Below, in pieces: positions 7,622 through 14,599 of a stretch of DNA of 64,000 nt. Position numbers and translations under genes: made by a program. How positions within the stretch are numbered: the first letter of the stretch is position 1; every line of letters starts with the position of its first letter. Source of the DNA: Streptomyces ferrugineus (GTDB lineage: Bacteria; Actinomycetota; Actinomycetes; Streptomycetales; Streptomycetaceae); assembly GCF_015160855.1 (NCBI RefSeq), contig NZ_CP063373.1, forward strand, positions 744,001-808,000. Direction: 5' to 3'. The notes beneath the pieces were generated by a model. It was not told the DNA's origin and did no database searches. It saw nothing but the letters and a program-made list of their open reading frames with translations.

Positions 7622-8317
7622 ATGAGCAAGCGTGCAGTCCTGGAGGTGATCGCCCTCGGGGTCGAGGACGCGGTCGCCGCCCAGGCCGGAGGTGCGGATC
7701 GGCTCGAACTGGTCACCGACATGGCGGCCGACGGGCTCACCCCACCGGTCGAGACCTTCGCCGGGATCCGGGCCGCCGTCGACATCGACCTGCGCGTGAT
7801 GCTGCGGCTGGCGGACGGGTTCGCGGCGGGGGACGTGGGGGAGCTGGTGCGGACGGTGCGCGAGATGCGGGGGGCCGGGGCCGAGGAGTTCGTGCTCGGG
7901 TTTCTGGACGGCGACGGCGGGGTGGACCTCGGGGCCGTCGAGCGGGTGGTGGGGGAGCTGGACGGGTGCCGGTGGACGTTCCACCGGGCGATCGACCGGG
8001 CCGCTGACCGGGATGCGCTGCGGAAGCAGTTGGACGGGTTGCCGGGGCTGGACACGTATCTGACGGCCGGGTCGGCGGTGGGGGTGGACGAGGGGCTGCC
8101 GGTGCTGCTCGCCGAGGCGGCGCGGAGTGGGGAGCCCGGGTATGAGCAGCGGATTCTGGTGGGGGGCGGGTTGCGGCTCGATCATGTGCCGGGGTTGGTG
8201 GCGGCTGGGATCGACGCGTTTCACATCGGCGGGGCGGCGCGGCCACGGGGGTGGGACGGGCCGGTGTCCGTCGCCGCGGTGGCGGAGTGGCGGGCTGCGC
8301 TGGACGGGGTTTCGTAG
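7622..8317 (+). CDS. cutC: CutC family copper homeostasis protein
   Basis: A 231-residue TIM-barrel protein of the CutC family, full length. The conserved N-terminal LEVIALGVEDAVAAQAGGAD, the VETFAGIRAAVDIDLRVMLR strand-helix, the FHRAID motif with its histidine and arginine, and the C-terminal GFHIGG-type loop (here DAFHIGGAARP) are all present. Copper binding in the family is disputed; a role in copper tolerance is by homology only. ATG at 7622 with a weak ribosome site. Its promoter carries DasR-like boxes and an octamer array. A tandem imperfect repeat follows the stop codon. Confidence 0.9.
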   Translation: MSKRAVLEVIALGVEDAVAAQAGGADRLELVTDMAADGLTPPVETFAGIRAAVDIDLRVMLRLADGFAAGDVGELVRTVREMRGAGAEEFVLGFLDGDGGVDLGAVERVVGELDGCRWTFHRAIDRAADRDALRKQLDGLPGLDTYLTAGSAVGVDEGLPVLLAEAARSGEPGYEQRILVGGGLRLDHVPGLVAAGIDAFHIGGAARPRGWDGPVSVAAVAEWRAALDGVS

Positions 8318-8322
8318 GCGGG

Positions 8323-8398
8323 GGGCTGGCGGCCGAAGGGTGGTCGCGTGGCCCGGAGTGAGGGCTGGCCGGGGGTGGGTCGCGCGGCCCGGCACTGA
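8323..8398. repeat. Two imperfect 38-base tandem repeats in a convergent 3' region
   Basis: Unit 1 is 8323-8361 and unit 2 is 8362-8398; both begin GGGCTGGC, share a GGGTGG(G)TCGCG(T/C)GGCCCGG core and end in TGA. They fill the gap between the stop codons of cutC and the convergent helicase gene and may serve as a bidirectional terminator. The sequence is too GC-rich to call a classical terminator. Confidence 0.5.
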
Positions 8399-8429
8399 CG
8401 GGGTGCCGCCCGCGCCCACCCGAGGCCCC

Positions 8430-10469
8430 TCACCCCAACTGTTCCGGCAACCCCGCCGCGTGTGTCACCAGCAACCCCGACACCGCTCGCGTCAGCGCGA
8501 CGTACAGCCGGCGCAGGCCCGTTCGCTCGTCCGGTTCGCCGTCGATCACCGCCTGGGGCTCGTCCAGGACGACGTAGTCGTACTCCAGGCCCTTCGCCAG
8601 GGACGCCGGGACCAGGGTCAGGCGGGTCTGTTCCGTCGTCTCCTCGCCGGGAGCCAGGTACGCCAACCCCGCCGCGCCCAGCGCCTGCGACAGCGCCGGA
8701 ACGCGCGCGTCCGCGGCGATCAGGCCGATGGAGCCCTCGTTGCGCAGCAGCTCCTCGCACGCAGCCACGACCTCCGCCGTCCGCGACACCGCACGCACCT
8801 CGAAGAACCCCGGGTTCTCGCGGATCGACTCCACCGGCGTCAGACCCGGCGCGATGTGCGGGAGGAGGCGGGAGGCGTAGGTGATGACGTCCGTCGGGAC
8901 GCGGAAGCCGGCCGTCAGTTCCTCGATCACGCCCTCCGACTTGCCGAGGTGGGCCAGCGCCTCGTCCCAACTGCGCGTCGCCCACGGCGTCGTGCCCTGC
9001 GCCAGGTCACCGAGGATCGTCGCCGAACCGGTGGTGCAGCGGCGCCCCACCGCCCGGTACTGCATGGGGGACAGATCCTGGGCCTCGTCGAGCACGACGT
9101 GGCCCAGCGAGGGCGTGCGCGCCACGATGTCGTTGGCTTCGTCGATCAGCACCGCGTCCGCCGCCGACCACTTGGCCGACTTCACCGACCGCGCCGGCCT
9201 CGCCCACAGGATCGCCTTCTGCTCGTCCTCGTTCAGCACCCCCCGCGCGTGCTCGGCCAGGAAGTCCGCGTCCGCCAGCAGCCGCAGCACGAGCTTCGCC
9301 GGATCCACCGGCGGCCAGATCGCCTTCACGGCCGCCTTCACCGCGCTGTTGCGGGCCACCGCGTCCTGCACCCGGTCGTCCGGCGCCTCACCCGACCGCT
9401 CCATCTGCACCAGCACGGCATGCGCGATGCGCTGCGGAAGGGCCTCGCGGGCCGCGCCGTAACGGATGTCGCGGGTGAGCAACTCACGGACGGTCTCTTC
9501 GAGTTCGTACGCCGGGATCCGCCACCGCCGCGACCCGCGGACGACGACCACCGGCTCCGTCGGCATCGTCACATGCGAGTAGACCGCGCGCCGCAGCACC
9601 TCCGCCATCCTCGCGTCGCCCTTGATCACGGCCGCCGCCGCGTCGTCCGTGCCGCGCACCTCCACATGGGCCACCAGGTCGTCCACCGTCGCCTGCCGGA
9701 CCGTCAACTCACCCAGCGCCGGGAGCACTTGCTCGATGTAGTGCAGGAAGGACCTGTTCGGGCCGATGACGAGCGTGCCGGTGCGGGCGAGGCGCTCGCG
9801 GTGGGCGTAGAGGAGATACGCGACCCGGTGCAGGCCCACCGCGGTCTTTCCGGTGCCCGGGCCTCCCTGCACACAGACCGTGCCGCCGAGACCGGACCGT
9901 ACGATCTCGTCCTGCTCCGGCTGGATCGTCGCCACGATGTCCCGCATCGGGCCCACGCGCGGGCGCTCGATCTCCTGCTGGAGCAGCCTGCTGGTGCGGG
10001 CGGCCTCCGCCGGGTCGGACAGGTGCTCGTCCTCGTACGCCGTGAGGTCGCCGCCGGTGTAGCCGAAGCGGCGGCGCAGCGCGACGTCCATCGGGTCCTT
10101 CTTGGAGGCCCGGTAGAAGGGTTGGGACACCGGTGCGCGCCAGTCGATGACCATCGGGTCGCCCTCGGCGTCGTGCACATGCCGCCGCCCGATGTAGAAG
10201 AGTTCCCCTTCCGCGCCCTCCGCCTCCTCGGCGCCGGGTGCGTGCAGATAGTCGAGGCGGCCGAAGAACAGCGGGGTGTCGCTGAGATCGGCCAGGGACT
10301 TGATGCGCTCGTCGATCTGGCGGGAGAGGACTTCGGCGTTGACCCAGTTCGCGGTGACGTCGCTGATGTCGAGCGACTCGACGTCCTCGCGCATGGCGCG
10401 CAGGGCGGCACGGGAGGAGGCGAGGTGGGAGCGCTCATGCGCGAGGGGGTCGTCGACGGGCGTGGACAA
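8430..10469 (-). CDS. HelD/HelR-type RNA polymerase-recycling ATPase (UvrD-like superfamily 1)
   Basis: A 679-residue superfamily 1 ATPase. The N-terminal coiled region (about residues 10-60, rich in charged helices) precedes Walker A GGPGTGKT at residues 202-209, and the Walker B box VVLDEAQDLS lies near residue 465; motif VI is LRRLYVALTRAV near the C-terminus. The N-terminal arm and the FYIGRRHVHD / VIDWRAPVSQPFYR segment are typical of HelD rather than of UvrD/PcrA DNA helicases. HelD binds stalled RNA polymerase and releases it from DNA; the Streptomyces homologue HelR protects against rifamycins. The start is TTG 10469 with GGAGG seven bases away. Whether this copy confers drug tolerance is not visible. 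Confidence 0.85.
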   Translation of the reverse strand: MSTPVDDPLAHERSHLASSRAALRAMREDVESLDISDVTANWVNAEVLSRQIDERIKSLADLSDTPLFFGRLDYLHAPGAEEAEGAEGELFYIGRRHVHDAEGDPMVIDWRAPVSQPFYRASKKDPMDVALRRRFGYTGGDLTAYEDEHLSDPAEAARTSRLLQQEIERPRVGPMRDIVATIQPEQDEIVRSGLGGTVCVQGGPGTGKTAVGLHRVAYLLYAHRERLARTGTLVIGPNRSFLHYIEQVLPALGELTVRQATVDDLVAHVEVRGTDDAAAAVIKGDARMAEVLRRAVYSHVTMPTEPVVVVRGSRRWRIPAYELEETVRELLTRDIRYGAAREALPQRIAHAVLVQMERSGEAPDDRVQDAVARNSAVKAAVKAIWPPVDPAKLVLRLLADADFLAEHARGVLNEDEQKAILWARPARSVKSAKWSAADAVLIDEANDIVARTPSLGHVVLDEAQDLSPMQYRAVGRRCTTGSATILGDLAQGTTPWATRSWDEALAHLGKSEGVIEELTAGFRVPTDVITYASRLLPHIAPGLTPVESIRENPGFFEVRAVSRTAEVVAACEELLRNEGSIGLIAADARVPALSQALGAAGLAYLAPGEETTEQTRLTLVPASLAKGLEYDYVVLDEPQAVIDGEPDERTGLRRLYVALTRAVSGLLVTHAAGLPEQLG

Positions 10470-10522
10470 GGGGGTGCCTCCGGAGGACCTGCGAGTGAGT
10501 GGTCGACAGAGCCGACCGGTTT

Positions 10523-10553
10523 CCGTCCGGACGGCGGCACTCCGTGAACGGAG
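10523..10553. promoter_or_regulatory. Two palindromes upstream of the HelD/HelR-type gene
   Basis: A perfect 12-base palindrome CCGTCCGGACGG (10523-10534) is followed by CTCCGT-GA-ACGGAG (10540-10553). Both lie 54-84 bases upstream of the start codon, inside a 291-base intergenic stretch that otherwise holds CCCCTAGGGG (10637-10646) and nothing coding. They are candidate operator or leader-hairpin elements. Confidence 0.4.
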
Positions 10554-10760
10554 GCGGGCAAGAGCGGAGATTTTAGGTGAGCGGGTACGCCGGAAGCCAA
10601 CGAATTTTCCGCGCCCCCGCCCATTCCCCTGTCCGTCCCCTAGGGGATGCCGCCCTCCTCCCTGGGGGCAAGGGGTCCGCCCCGAGATGTACGCGGGCAG
10701 TGCACGGCTTGGGACCGCAGGCCGATGCCGTCTTTATGCCCGCGAACCCATCATGGAGAC

Positions 10761-10940
10761 ATGAGCGCAGCAACCATCCACCCAGCCCCTGCGGGTCCCC
10801 GCGGCGCGACAGCGCTCCAGGGGAGCCACCGCCACCGCCTCGGCGAAGCCCTGCGTGCCGTCAGGGTGTTCGCCGGCGCGGCCTTCGACGTGATCATCCT
10901 CGGTGAGTACGGTGAGGAAGCGGGCGTTCGCCGTAAGTGA
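10761..10940 (+). CDS. Small uncharacterised protein (59 residues)
   Basis: ATG 10761 is preceded by GGAG at a good distance. The product MSAATIHPAPAGPRGATALQ... has a basic, proline-rich first half and a hydrophobic patch VRVFAGAAFDVIILGEYGEE in the second half. It is too short and amphipathic to call a membrane protein with confidence. It lies convergent to the XPB gene, 29 bases from its stop. No function is known to me; the good start signal and high third-position GC support that it is real. Confidence 0.6.
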   Translation: MSAATIHPAPAGPRGATALQGSHRHRLGEALRAVRVFAGAAFDVIILGEYGEEAGVRRK

Positions 10941-10969
10941 CGCCCGGGCCGCCCGGCACACGCGGTCGC

Positions 10970-12613
10970 CTACCCCTCGGTGAGGAGCTCGTCCGCGTCC
11001 ACGATCCGGTACGCGTAGCCCTGTTCCGCCAGGAACCGCTGGCGGTGGGCGGCGAAGTCCTGGTCGAGCGTGTCGCGGGCGACGACCGAGTAGAAGTGGG
11101 CCTGATGGCCGTCCGCCTTCGGCCGCAGTACCCGCCCCAGCCGCTGCGCCTCCTCCTGGCGCGACCCGAAGGTCCCCGACACCTGGATGGCGACCGTCGC
11201 CTCCGGCAGGTCGATGGAGAAGTTCGCGACCTTGGAGACCACGAGGACGCTGATCTCGCCCTCCCGGAAGGCGTCGAAGAGCTTCTCGCGCTGGGCGTTG
11301 GAGGTCTCGCCCTTGATGACGGGGGCGTTCAGATGCTCGCCCAGCTCGTCCAGCTGGTCGATGTACTGGCCGATCACCAGGATCTGCTGGCCCGCGAAAC
11401 GCCTGACGAGCGCCTCCGTCACCTTCCGCTTGGTGTCGGTCGTCGCACAGAAGCGGTACTTCTCCTCCTGCTCGGCGGTGGCGTACGCGAGGCGCTCGGA
11501 GTCGGTGAGGTTGACCCGGACCTCGACGCAGTCGGCGGGCGCGATGTAGCCCTGCGCCTCGATCTCCTTCCAAGGAGCGTCGAACCGCTTCGGACCGATC
11601 AGTGAGAACACATCCGACTCCCGCCCGTCCTCCCGCACGAGCGTCGCCGTCAGCCCGAGCCGTCGCCGCGCCTGAAGATCCGCCGTGAACTTGAAGACCG
11701 GCGCGGGCAGCAGGTGCACCTCGTCGTAGACGATGAGCCCCCAGTCCCGGGAGTCGAAGAGTTCGAGGTGCGGGTAGACGCCCTTCCGCTTCGTCGTCAG
11801 CACCTGGTATGTGGCGATGGTGACGGGCCGGATCTCCTTGCGCGTCCCGCTGTACTCACCGATCTCGTCCTCCGTCAGCGACGTTCGCTTCACCAGCTCG
11901 TGCTTCCACTGCCGGGCCGAGACGGTGTTGGTGACGAGGATGAGGGTGGTCGACTTGGCCTGAGCCATGGACCCGGCGCCGACGAGGGTCTTCCCGGCAC
12001 CGCACGGCAGGACGACGACCCCGCTCCCGCCGTGCCAGAAGTTCTCCACGGCCTGCTTCTGGTACGGCCGCAGCGCCCACCCGTCCTCCGCCAGCTCGAT
12101 CGGGTGTGCCTCGCCGTCGACATATCCGGCGAGGTCCTCGGCCGGCCAGCCCAGCTTCAGCAGCGTCTGCTTGATCTGCCCGCGCTCGGAGGGGTGCACG
12201 ACCACGCTGTCCGGGTCGATGCGGGCGCCGACGAGGGGCGCGACCCGCTTCGAGCGCAGCACCTCCTCCAGCACCGGCCGGTCGGTGGTGGTGAGGACGA
12301 GGCCGTGCGCCGGATGCTTGCTCAGCGTCAGCCGGCCGTAGCGGTCCATCGTGTCGGCGATGTCGACGAGCAGCGCGTGCGGCACCGGGTACCGGCTGTA
12401 CGTCACCAGCGCGTCCACGACCTGCTCGGCGTCGTGCCCGGCCGCCCGCGCGTTCCACAGCCCCAGCGGCGTCACCCGGTAGGTGTGGATGTGCTCGGGA
12501 GCCCGCTCCAGCTCCGCGAACGCCGCGATCGCCCGACGGCACTCGTCGGCCTGCTCGTGATCGACCTCCAGGAGCAGGGTCTTGTCCGACTGGACGATCA
12601 GTGGTCCGTTCAC
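10970..12613 (-). CDS. XPB-family DNA repair helicase
   Basis: A 547-residue superfamily 2 helicase, the size of the actinobacterial XPB/ERCC3 homologues. Domains in order: N-terminal damage-recognition-like region (1-170), RecA domain 1 with Walker A PCGAGKT near residue 205, DEVH box in LIVYDEVHLLP, the XPB-specific RED motif (REDGRESD, near 320), and RecA domain 2 with motif VI EAQRLGRVLRPK. XPB unwinds or translocates on DNA in repair. GTG start at 12613. In mycobacteria XPB is encoded beside a helicase-C-domain protein; here that partner lies at 14600-17224, separated by the UPF0114-IstB fusion and two small secreted genes. Confidence 0.95.
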   Translation of the reverse strand: MNGPLIVQSDKTLLLEVDHEQADECRRAIAAFAELERAPEHIHTYRVTPLGLWNARAAGHDAEQVVDALVTYSRYPVPHALLVDIADTMDRYGRLTLSKHPAHGLVLTTTDRPVLEEVLRSKRVAPLVGARIDPDSVVVHPSERGQIKQTLLKLGWPAEDLAGYVDGEAHPIELAEDGWALRPYQKQAVENFWHGGSGVVVLPCGAGKTLVGAGSMAQAKSTTLILVTNTVSARQWKHELVKRTSLTEDEIGEYSGTRKEIRPVTIATYQVLTTKRKGVYPHLELFDSRDWGLIVYDEVHLLPAPVFKFTADLQARRRLGLTATLVREDGRESDVFSLIGPKRFDAPWKEIEAQGYIAPADCVEVRVNLTDSERLAYATAEQEEKYRFCATTDTKRKVTEALVRRFAGQQILVIGQYIDQLDELGEHLNAPVIKGETSNAQREKLFDAFREGEISVLVVSKVANFSIDLPEATVAIQVSGTFGSRQEEAQRLGRVLRPKADGHQAHFYSVVARDTLDQDFAAHRQRFLAEQGYAYRIVDADELLTEG

Positions 12614-12650
12614 GTGGGTCCGTCCTTCCGCTCACCACTCGACCAAACGT

Positions 12651-12667
12651 CCAGTGTGCCGCACTGG
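12651..12667. promoter_or_regulatory. Inverted repeat CCAGTG-N5-CACTGG between divergent genes
   Basis: Perfect 6-base arms (12651-12656 and 12662-12667) with spacer TGCCG lie 38 bases upstream of the XPB start and 140 bases upstream of the fusion gene. A candidate operator for either gene; no regulator is suggested by the sequence. Confidence 0.35.
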
Positions 12668-12806
12668 TCCTCTTTCGGGGTGGGGAGCAGGTCACATCTA
12701 CGGCAGCCGGTGGGTGAATGTGGCTGATCGATTCCGAAGTCCTACAGGATGTCTTTTCATTCCTGTGAGTGGTGCGGTTTCACCTGAACGGCGGCGGCTG
12801 CGAAGA

Positions 12807-14033
12807 ATGCCGGGCGTGCAGGCCATCAGTCATGAACCGTCCCCGCCGACCACCACCCTCGGGTACGCGCTGTTCGCCACCCGCTGGCTGCAGGCGCCGC
12901 TCTACTTCGGCCTGGTGGCCGCGCAGGGGGTGTACGTCTACAAGTTCTTCAACGAGCTCTGGGCCTTAGTCCTCCGCTGTGTGACCGGGCAGGCGACGGA
13001 GACGTACGTCATGCTCGCCGTGCTCAAGCTCGTCGACGTCGTGATGATCGCCAATCTGCTGATCATGGTGATCGTCGGCGGCTATGAGACGTTCGTCTCG
13101 CGGATCGGGCTGCAGGGACACCGTGACCAGCCCGAATGGCTCTCGCACGTCAATTCCAACGTGCTGAAGGTCAAGCTCGCCACCGCCATCGTGGGGATCT
13201 CCTCGGTCCATCTGCTGCAGATGTTCGTGGACGTCCACCACACGTCCCGCCACTCGCTGCTGTGGGGCACGGTGATCCACATGGCGTTCATCGTGTCGGC
13301 GGCGATCCTGGCCTACATGTCGGGGCCGATGGCCGCGCACGGTGAGCGGTCGGCGTCGCAGCCTGCGGCGCAGCACGAGTGCCGCTTCGAGGGGACCGTC
13401 GCCGAGAAGGTCGTCGTGCCGGCGCAGGCCGCTCCGCGGGAGGACGAGCCGAGCGCCGAGGAGCGGGTGCGGGCCGCCGGGTTCCCGGCGCGGAAGCTGC
13501 TGGAGGACTTCGACTCCGAGTACCCGCGTTCCTTCGACCGGGAGACCGTGGCCCGGCTCGGCAAGCTGGACTTCGTCGGCGCCGGACGCAACGTGGTCTT
13601 CGTGGGGCCGCCCGGCACCGGCAAGACGCATCTGGCCGTGGGTCTCGGCGTGCGGGCCTGCCAGGCCGGGCACTCGGTGCTGTTCGCGAGCGCCGCGCAG
13701 TGGGCCGCGCGGCTGGCCGGGGCGCGGGACGCCGGGCGGCTCGCCCAGGAGCTGGTCGCGCTCGACGAGCACCCCCTGCTGATCGTCGACGAGGTCGGCT
13801 ACACCCCCTTCGACGCCGAGACCGCCGCGCTCTTCTTCCAGCTGGTCGCGCACCGCTACGAACGGGCCTCGCTGATCGTGACCAGCGACCGTCCGCTCGG
13901 CCGCTGGGACGAGGTCTTCGGCGGCCCCTCGGCCCTGGCGATGGTGGACCGGCTGGCCCACCACGCCGAGCTGGTGCGGATCGAGGGGGAGAGCTACCGG
14001 CTGCGCCGCGCTACTTCAGCGTGGGCAGACTGA
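12807..14033 (+). CDS. UPF0114 (YqhA-type) membrane domain fused to IstB-type AAA ATPase
   Basis: A 408-residue chimera. Residues 1-175 are a complete UPF0114/YqhA (TIGR00645) membrane protein with four hydrophobic segments near 28-48, 68-92, 124-141 and 152-172 and the family motif MVIVGGYETFVSRI. After a charged linker (176-215) residues 216-400 are an IstB-like ATPase: VRAAGFPARKLLEDFD, Walker A GPPGTGKT (267-274), Walker B LLIVDEVG (324-331), sensor-type IVTSDRPLGRWDEVF and the closing ESYRLR. The N-terminal helical domain of IstB that contacts the IstA transposase or DNA is missing. No istA is nearby, so this is a domesticated, membrane-tethered ATPase rather than a working IS21 helper. 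The start ATG 12807 has only a weak ribosome site; GTG 12765 is in frame. Function unknown. Confidence 0.85.
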   Translation: MPGVQAISHEPSPPTTTLGYALFATRWLQAPLYFGLVAAQGVYVYKFFNELWALVLRCVTGQATETYVMLAVLKLVDVVMIANLLIMVIVGGYETFVSRIGLQGHRDQPEWLSHVNSNVLKVKLATAIVGISSVHLLQMFVDVHHTSRHSLLWGTVIHMAFIVSAAILAYMSGPMAAHGERSASQPAAQHECRFEGTVAEKVVVPAQAAPREDEPSAEERVRAAGFPARKLLEDFDSEYPRSFDRETVARLGKLDFVGAGRNVVFVGPPGTGKTHLAVGLGVRACQAGHSVLFASAAQWAARLAGARDAGRLAQELVALDEHPLLIVDEVGYTPFDAETAALFFQLVAHRYERASLIVTSDRPLGRWDEVFGGPSALAMVDRLAHHAELVRIEGESYRLRRATSAWAD

Positions 14034-14199
14034 GGTTGTTGATCAGCGGTCCCTCGACGGTGAGCCCCTCGGTGACCAGGGGCCCGGCGCCGGCCGCCGG
14101 GAGGGGCAGCGGCAGGGCGGCGGCCGGGGCGGTCCCGGCGGCGAGGACGCCTGCCAGGACGGCGGCGGCGACGGTGAGGCGGGCACGCGTGGTGCGCAT
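14011..14199 (-). CDS. Secreted microprotein, 62 residues
   Basis: MRTTRARLTVAAAVLAGVLA begins a clear Sec signal peptide with an AxA-type cleavage site near TAPAAA. The mature peptide is about 35 residues, rich in Leu, Pro and Gly, cysteine-free, and ends EGPLINNLSLPTLK. The gene overlaps the 3' end of the convergent fusion gene by 23 bases. It resembles the next upstream microprotein in its MRT start, size and signal region. No family name is known to me; a cell-envelope or aerial-surface peptide is possible but unproven. Confidence 0.7.
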   Translation of the reverse strand: MRTTRARLTVAAAVLAGVLAAGTAPAAALPLPLPAAGAGPLVTEGLTVEGPLINNLSLPTLK

Positions 14200-14296
14200 G
14201 GGTATGACGGGCCTTTCACAAGTCGGCGTTGGCTGGAACCTGAGGACCGGGCCGGCCCAGCGGGGCTGGTACCGGCCCGGGAGGGCGCGGGACGCG

Positions 14297-14413
14297 TCAG
14301 AGCGTCACGCCCCCGCCGAGATCGACGCCGACCGCCGCGGCCTGGGCGGCGAAGGCGCCGATCATGGTGGCCGCGGCGGTCAGCACGGTGGCGATGCGAC
14401 GAGCAGTGCGCAT
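14297..14413 (-). CDS. Secreted microprotein, 38 residues
   Basis: ATG 14413 is preceded by GAGAGG nine bases upstream. The product starts MRTARRIATVLTAAATMIGA, a signal peptide whose cleavage near AQAAA would leave a tail of only about 11 residues (VGVDLGGGVTL). It is 97 bases upstream of the 62-residue microprotein on the same strand, so the two may be co-transcribed. Such a short mature part argues for a leader or membrane-retained peptide. It could also be a decayed copy of its neighbour. Confidence 0.5.
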   Translation of the reverse strand: MRTARRIATVLTAAATMIGAFAAQAAAVGVDLGGGVTL

Positions 14414-14599
14414 GGGACAACTACCTCTCTGCTGCGCTCACTTGAGCGTGATCAGGACACCGGGTGGCTGCCCTGCGCCCCGCGGCGCAATGCGGAGAGG
14501 CCCTCAAGGTCCCTCAAGAGTTGGAAGAGCCCGGCGTGGCGTGCATGAATCGCCGCGTGCGCCCGGACGGGTGAGCGGACCGGGACATCCGTCACCGCC

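Noticed and set aside
12807..14033. A complete IS21 element
   Set aside because: Only the IstB ATPase part is present, fused to a membrane domain; no istA, terminal repeats or target duplication were seen.
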